Source of the DNA: Euglena gracilis
Taxonomy: Eukaryota; Euglenida; Euglenophyceae; Euglenales
Direction of reading: 5' to 3'
DNA length: 64,000 bases
Assembly: GCA_039621445.1 (NCBI GenBank)
Contig: CP154954.1
Span: 55,796,838-55,860,837, forward strand
Part shown: positions 60,661 to 64,000 of the stretch, in pieces
How the letters are laid out: each line of letters begins with the position of its first letter
Position numbering within the stretch: position 1 is the stretch's first letter
Made by a program: the position numbers and the translations under genes
Notes under the pieces: model-generated
What the model was told of the DNA's origin: nothing
Database searches by the model: none
What the model saw: only the letters and a program-made list of their open reading frames with translations

Positions 60661-61359
60661 CGGGTGTGCAACAATTGAATTGTTATGTTATTCAATCAAA
60701 TTCCCCCTTGCCCAAGGTTTCCATGTAATTTTTATTATTATAAAAGGAAGCCTGACCACATTCTTCTGCCAGTCCGTCGTACGGTCGAATTGCATGTTAT
60801 CGTCGGCCTGAGACCGAAATGTGTAATTCCGTGCCACACCCGCCTGACGTGAACAAGCAGCTGTGAAATGACTGGTTTTGACTTGGCATTACTGGGTAGG
60901 TGGGGTTCCGTGACTGGGCGTGACTGAGACACAAATTTGCCCCTGCCTTCTTAGCCATGCCCAATGTGCCATAGGCAGGTTGTTCTCAACTTTCCTGACT
61001 GGGCTCTGGACCCAAAACGAGGGTTTACTGATATCATTGAAGCTGCATCAGCTGAGTTGCAAGTCTGAAAATGGTCACCCTCTCATTCGTTCGCCTGATC
61101 TTTCCTTGAGACGACTGCGGTTTTTGAGGGATGACTGGATATGACTGGGTGTGAATGGGTTTGGGGTTTTGGATAAACACAGGTGCTTGGACATATGGCG
61201 CAGCCGCTGATTCTCCACCTGCCGATTCTTTGTTTCACAAGCCCTTTCCCACAGCCCAGCATAGTCAGCCTCTGGCTAATCTATTTCCCAAAAGGAACAA
61301 GTGATTGTTACCAACACCCGGGAGGGGATATCTGCTGGTTGCCATGTTTGCAGTAATTT

Positions 61360-61640
61360 TGGCTTTTTTTGCATAAATTCAAATTCTTGAGATTTGCAAC
61401 TTTTGCGCAATTTGCAATTTTTCGAGCATTGAATATTTTGGGAGAATGTACATTTATTGCATTTTTTTCTTCGTTTTGTGTTCTCCCAAATTTCGTTTTT
61501 TTTTAAAGGTGATTCCACAGGTAAATTATCAGAATCCGCAAACATCCTGAAGCTGCAGGTTCTGGGACCAATTTTGTGTATTAAGGTGAACAAGTGTGTG
61601 CAACTGGACAATCGACACCATGCGAGTTTGCACCATGCTT
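61360..61640. repeat. Dispersed repeat family A, partial copy 3
   Basis: GCATAAATTCAAATTCTTGA...TTGCGCAATTTGCA, then CCACAGGTAAATTATC resembles the 5' part of copies 1 and 2. The G-rich TTATTTGGG part is absent. Confidence 0.55.
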
Positions 61641-62751
61641 GCTTTTGATTTTCAATTTCAGGGTTTTTGTGCAAGGCACTCTGTTGCTCATGCTTCTGTC
61701 TATTATTGCTGAAAAAGTGTGAATGATTGTTCAGTGTACACGCTGTGTTCCATATAAAAGGCGTTGGATGCTTAAAATTTTACCGGCAGAGGCGAAGAAT
61801 ACCGTAGTCTCCAGCAGAAACGTGGATTTCCAAAACGAACACCTATGCAAGTCTTTTTGCATCTTTTTTTTGGCACTGTTTTACATTTTTTTTCATTCCG
61901 TTTTTTTTTTTGAGGTACCTTGCAACATTTCTCTCCCCCTGCAATGTAATGTGGGACACCCATCAGCTCTTTCCTTATCTGATGTTTGAATCAGGATGTC
62001 CGACCTCCGGAAGTGGGACACAGCACCGTCCCTAGTTACATAAATATCAGGAAACTTTTGGAAACCTCATTTCGGTTTCCCAAATTCCTCCCCCGTTCCG
62101 ACGCTTTCAAAACACATGAATTCTAATGATGAGCGGCAAGTTTTGATGAAGAAGAATGACCGATAAGTTCATCTGAAGAACACGAACGTGACAGACGGAA
62201 TGATTGTTCATTTCTGTATGTGAGTAAAAAAATGAATAAATCAGAATTTTCCAGAAAGAGTTTTTTTTTCTTCAGTCAAGCTTTTTTTTTCCCGGTTAAG
62301 CCCTCAGAGTTGGTGGTCCACCATCCGAAGGTTGCCGGGGCTGGGGGACGTCTGTGCCACAGGCAATGCGTGCTCAAGGGCGCCACAAGGGTGGTTCAGC
62401 GTCTGGCGTACCCATCTGTCCCCTTGGGCAACCAACTCAGCCAGTCTGACCCTTGCCGGCTTTCCTCCCCATCCCGCATTGGTTCCCATCCTTCCCTCTG
62501 CTCGTGCGCGCAGCCCTCCTTCTCACACACCTACCTTTTTTGTGTGTGTTGTCATTTTGCTTCTTTTTTTTTGCCGCCCCCCCCCCCCTTCACCTCAGGT
62601 GCAAAGCTGTCGGAAACTTTGGGCAGAAAAACTCTTTCATGGTCGAAACTTGAAGTGTGGATTGTTTGTTTCCTAATGCCTCATTGTAATGCACCATATA
62701 TACATATGTGTATGCACCATATATACGTATGTGCATGTGTGTATGTGTATA

Positions 62752-62752
<1 letters not shown>

Positions 62753-62798
<46 letters not shown>

Positions 62799-62842
62799 CA
62801 TATATACATATATATAACGTATATATGTATATATGTGTAATA
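62753..62842. repeat. (CA)n(TA)n microsatellite
   Basis: A pure CACACA run passes into TATATATA and ATATACAT units. Confidence 0.97.
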
Positions 62843-62954
62843 AAGATATGTATGGCAAGACTAACTCAGAACCTGGGGGTGGGTGTCCCACTTCTTTCAC
62901 CAACTCCAAATTTTTGATTTTGCGCCCCAATTTGCACGACTTTTGTTAATTCTG

Positions 62955-63170
62955 GGATTAGGGTTAGGGGAAAAATCTGGAATAGGGTTAGGGTTACAAT
63001 TGAGGAAAAAAAGTTAGGCCGAAATCAGGTCGAACTTCATATAAAAAATTGTTTCTGAAATTCGTCCCAAATTTGGCCGAAATCCGGCCCACCTGTCGAA
63101 TTTTCCCTAACCCTAACCCTTTCCCTAACCCTAACCCCAATCCCGAACCCTAACCCTGACCCTATTCCGA
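62955..63170. repeat. Degenerate interstitial TTAGGG-type repeats
   Basis: TTAGGGTTAGGG on the left and CCCTAACCCTAACCC on the right, interrupted and facing each other, as in the MITE at 22955-23241. This is not a chromosome end because unique sequence continues on both sides. Confidence 0.85.
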
Positions 63171-63279
63171 AAAATAACCCCGTAATGACCCCGCCAGCGG
63201 AAAAAGTTTTTGGCAGTAGGTTGGTTTCTCCAGGGAAAACAAGGAAGGGGGGGGTCCCACTAGTTTCACCTGGGCGGCC

Positions 63280-63400
63280 GAAGTCCCTGATGTTTAAGGT
63301 ATGGCCTTAGGGCTGGACTTATTGGAATATGAAAATAGGCATCCTTCAGGTCGATTTTTGCTGACTGACCAGTGTCCTTTTTCCAAAACTGGAAAAATGT
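63280..63400 (-). pseudogene. DIRS/Ty3-like reverse transcriptase fragment
   Basis: The minus strand reads SAKIDLKDAYFHIPIS followed by PALRPYLKHQGL. IDLKDAYFHIPI is the motif A region of DIRS, Ty3 and related reverse transcriptases. Only this short piece is present, with a stop soon after, so it is a relic. It belongs to a different class from the LINE-type enzyme at 1304-3300. Confidence 0.75.
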
Positions 63401-63423
63401 GCTGGGAATGATCCAGCTTGAAA

Positions 63424-64000
63424 GCAGGGGGGGGAATGCTCTGCGCATTTTTCCGCATTTTTGCGCAATTTTTTGCTCATTTTTGTCAATTTTTCAAAAT
63501 GCGCATTTTTTGCGCATTTTTTTGCACATTTCCCCCCATTTTTGCACATTTTCCATTTTTTTTTTTGCGCAATCTTTGCGCATTTTTTGCCCAATTTTGC
63601 ACATTTTGCCATTTTTGCACATTTTCCACCCAAATCACATGCTCGCCGAATTTTGCCCACCTTCAACTGACCCAACGAACCCATTTTCGCATTTTTTCCA
63701 CCCAAGGGACCCGCCTCAAGAGAAAACCCCTGGGTGATGAGGTGTGGGTACTCATCCAATGAAGATGAGGACACTAGGGGTTTCAGAGACCCCACATTGA
63801 CACGTAACCAAGGCGGGAATCCCACTCCCCTGGTCACAAGTAAGGGGCACCATGGCTGACATTGTTGGTTATGGTGAGCGGAGAGTCACGCCTTGGTCAT
63901 GCCTTCATTTCAGCTCTTTTTGGTGATTTTGGTTTAATTTTGGGTTTACTGTTGGAAATTTTTCTAAGTCCTTTTTCCCTTAGGAATGCCACAAACTCGG
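63424..64000. repeat. Dispersed repeat family B, copy 2 (interrupted)
   Basis: GCGCATTTTT-type units are followed by CCGAATTTTGCCCACCTTCA as in 37606-38190. The shared tail then breaks at about 63697 and resumes at about 63900 (GCCTTCATTTCAGCTCTTTT). The ~200 bp between is unrelated to copy 1, implying an insertion. The copy may run past the window edge. Confidence 0.85.

Larger units (their letters stand above)
59045..64000. other. Downstream region, no recognised gene
   Basis: Apart from the repeats and the reverse transcriptase fragment listed here, no exon is supported. A GC-rich stretch at 62300-62500 is open on the plus strand (MPGLGDVCATGNACSRAPQG) but is unrecognised. Confidence 0.5.

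Overview
The window is nuclear DNA of a eukaryote, most probably a photosynthetic euglenid (Euglena-like). GC-rich coding segments are broken into about fifty short exons, separated by long introns rich in homopolymers and repeats. The decisive evidence is the introns. Many are conventional GT-AG. At least eleven more are not GT-AG but follow the rule known for nonconventional euglenid introns: CAG at intron positions +4 to +6 can pair with CTG at -8 to -6. Cutting at those positions restores reading frame and conserved protein motifs each time. Interstitial TTAGGG-type repeats and probable trans-splice acceptors just before both start codons fit the same assignment. Species is not determinable by eye. 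|| Layout: 1-8.4 kb is transposon territory: a decayed minus-strand LINE-type reverse transcriptase (1.3-3.3 kb), a foldback element (3406-4660), two TA-flanked inverted-repeat elements (4759-5672, 5855-6383), a hairpin cluster and a possible recombinase relic. From 8431 to 40929 (+) lies a complete P4-type ATPase (phospholipid flippase) of about 1,100 residues in roughly 31 exons. Its introns hold a 2.6 kb mariner/pogo-like transposon that carries a transposase relic and an exon of elongation factor 1-alpha, several MITEs, a ~0.9 kb hexanucleotide satellite and dispersed repeats. || From 43449 to 59044 (+) is a second gene: a disordered Ser/Pro-rich N-terminal half built from duplicated exon modules, an alpha-kinase domain, and a helical C-terminal tail. 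The kinase keeps the fold, the zinc motif HWCNKVC and the DPxIHT segment. It has lost the metal-binding Asp-x-Gln (GLSG instead of DLQG) and probably the ATP lysine, so it looks like a pseudokinase. From 59 kb to the end no gene is recognised; there are dispersed repeats, microsatellites, degenerate telomere-like repeats and a small DIRS/Ty3-like reverse transcriptase fragment. || The flippase and the kinase-like gene are tandem and co-oriented, but nothing in the sequence shows that they act together. The most unusual content is the mixture of the two intron types within single genes, the phase-2 symmetric exon duplications bounded by nonconventional introns, and the loss of catalytic residues in the alpha-kinase.
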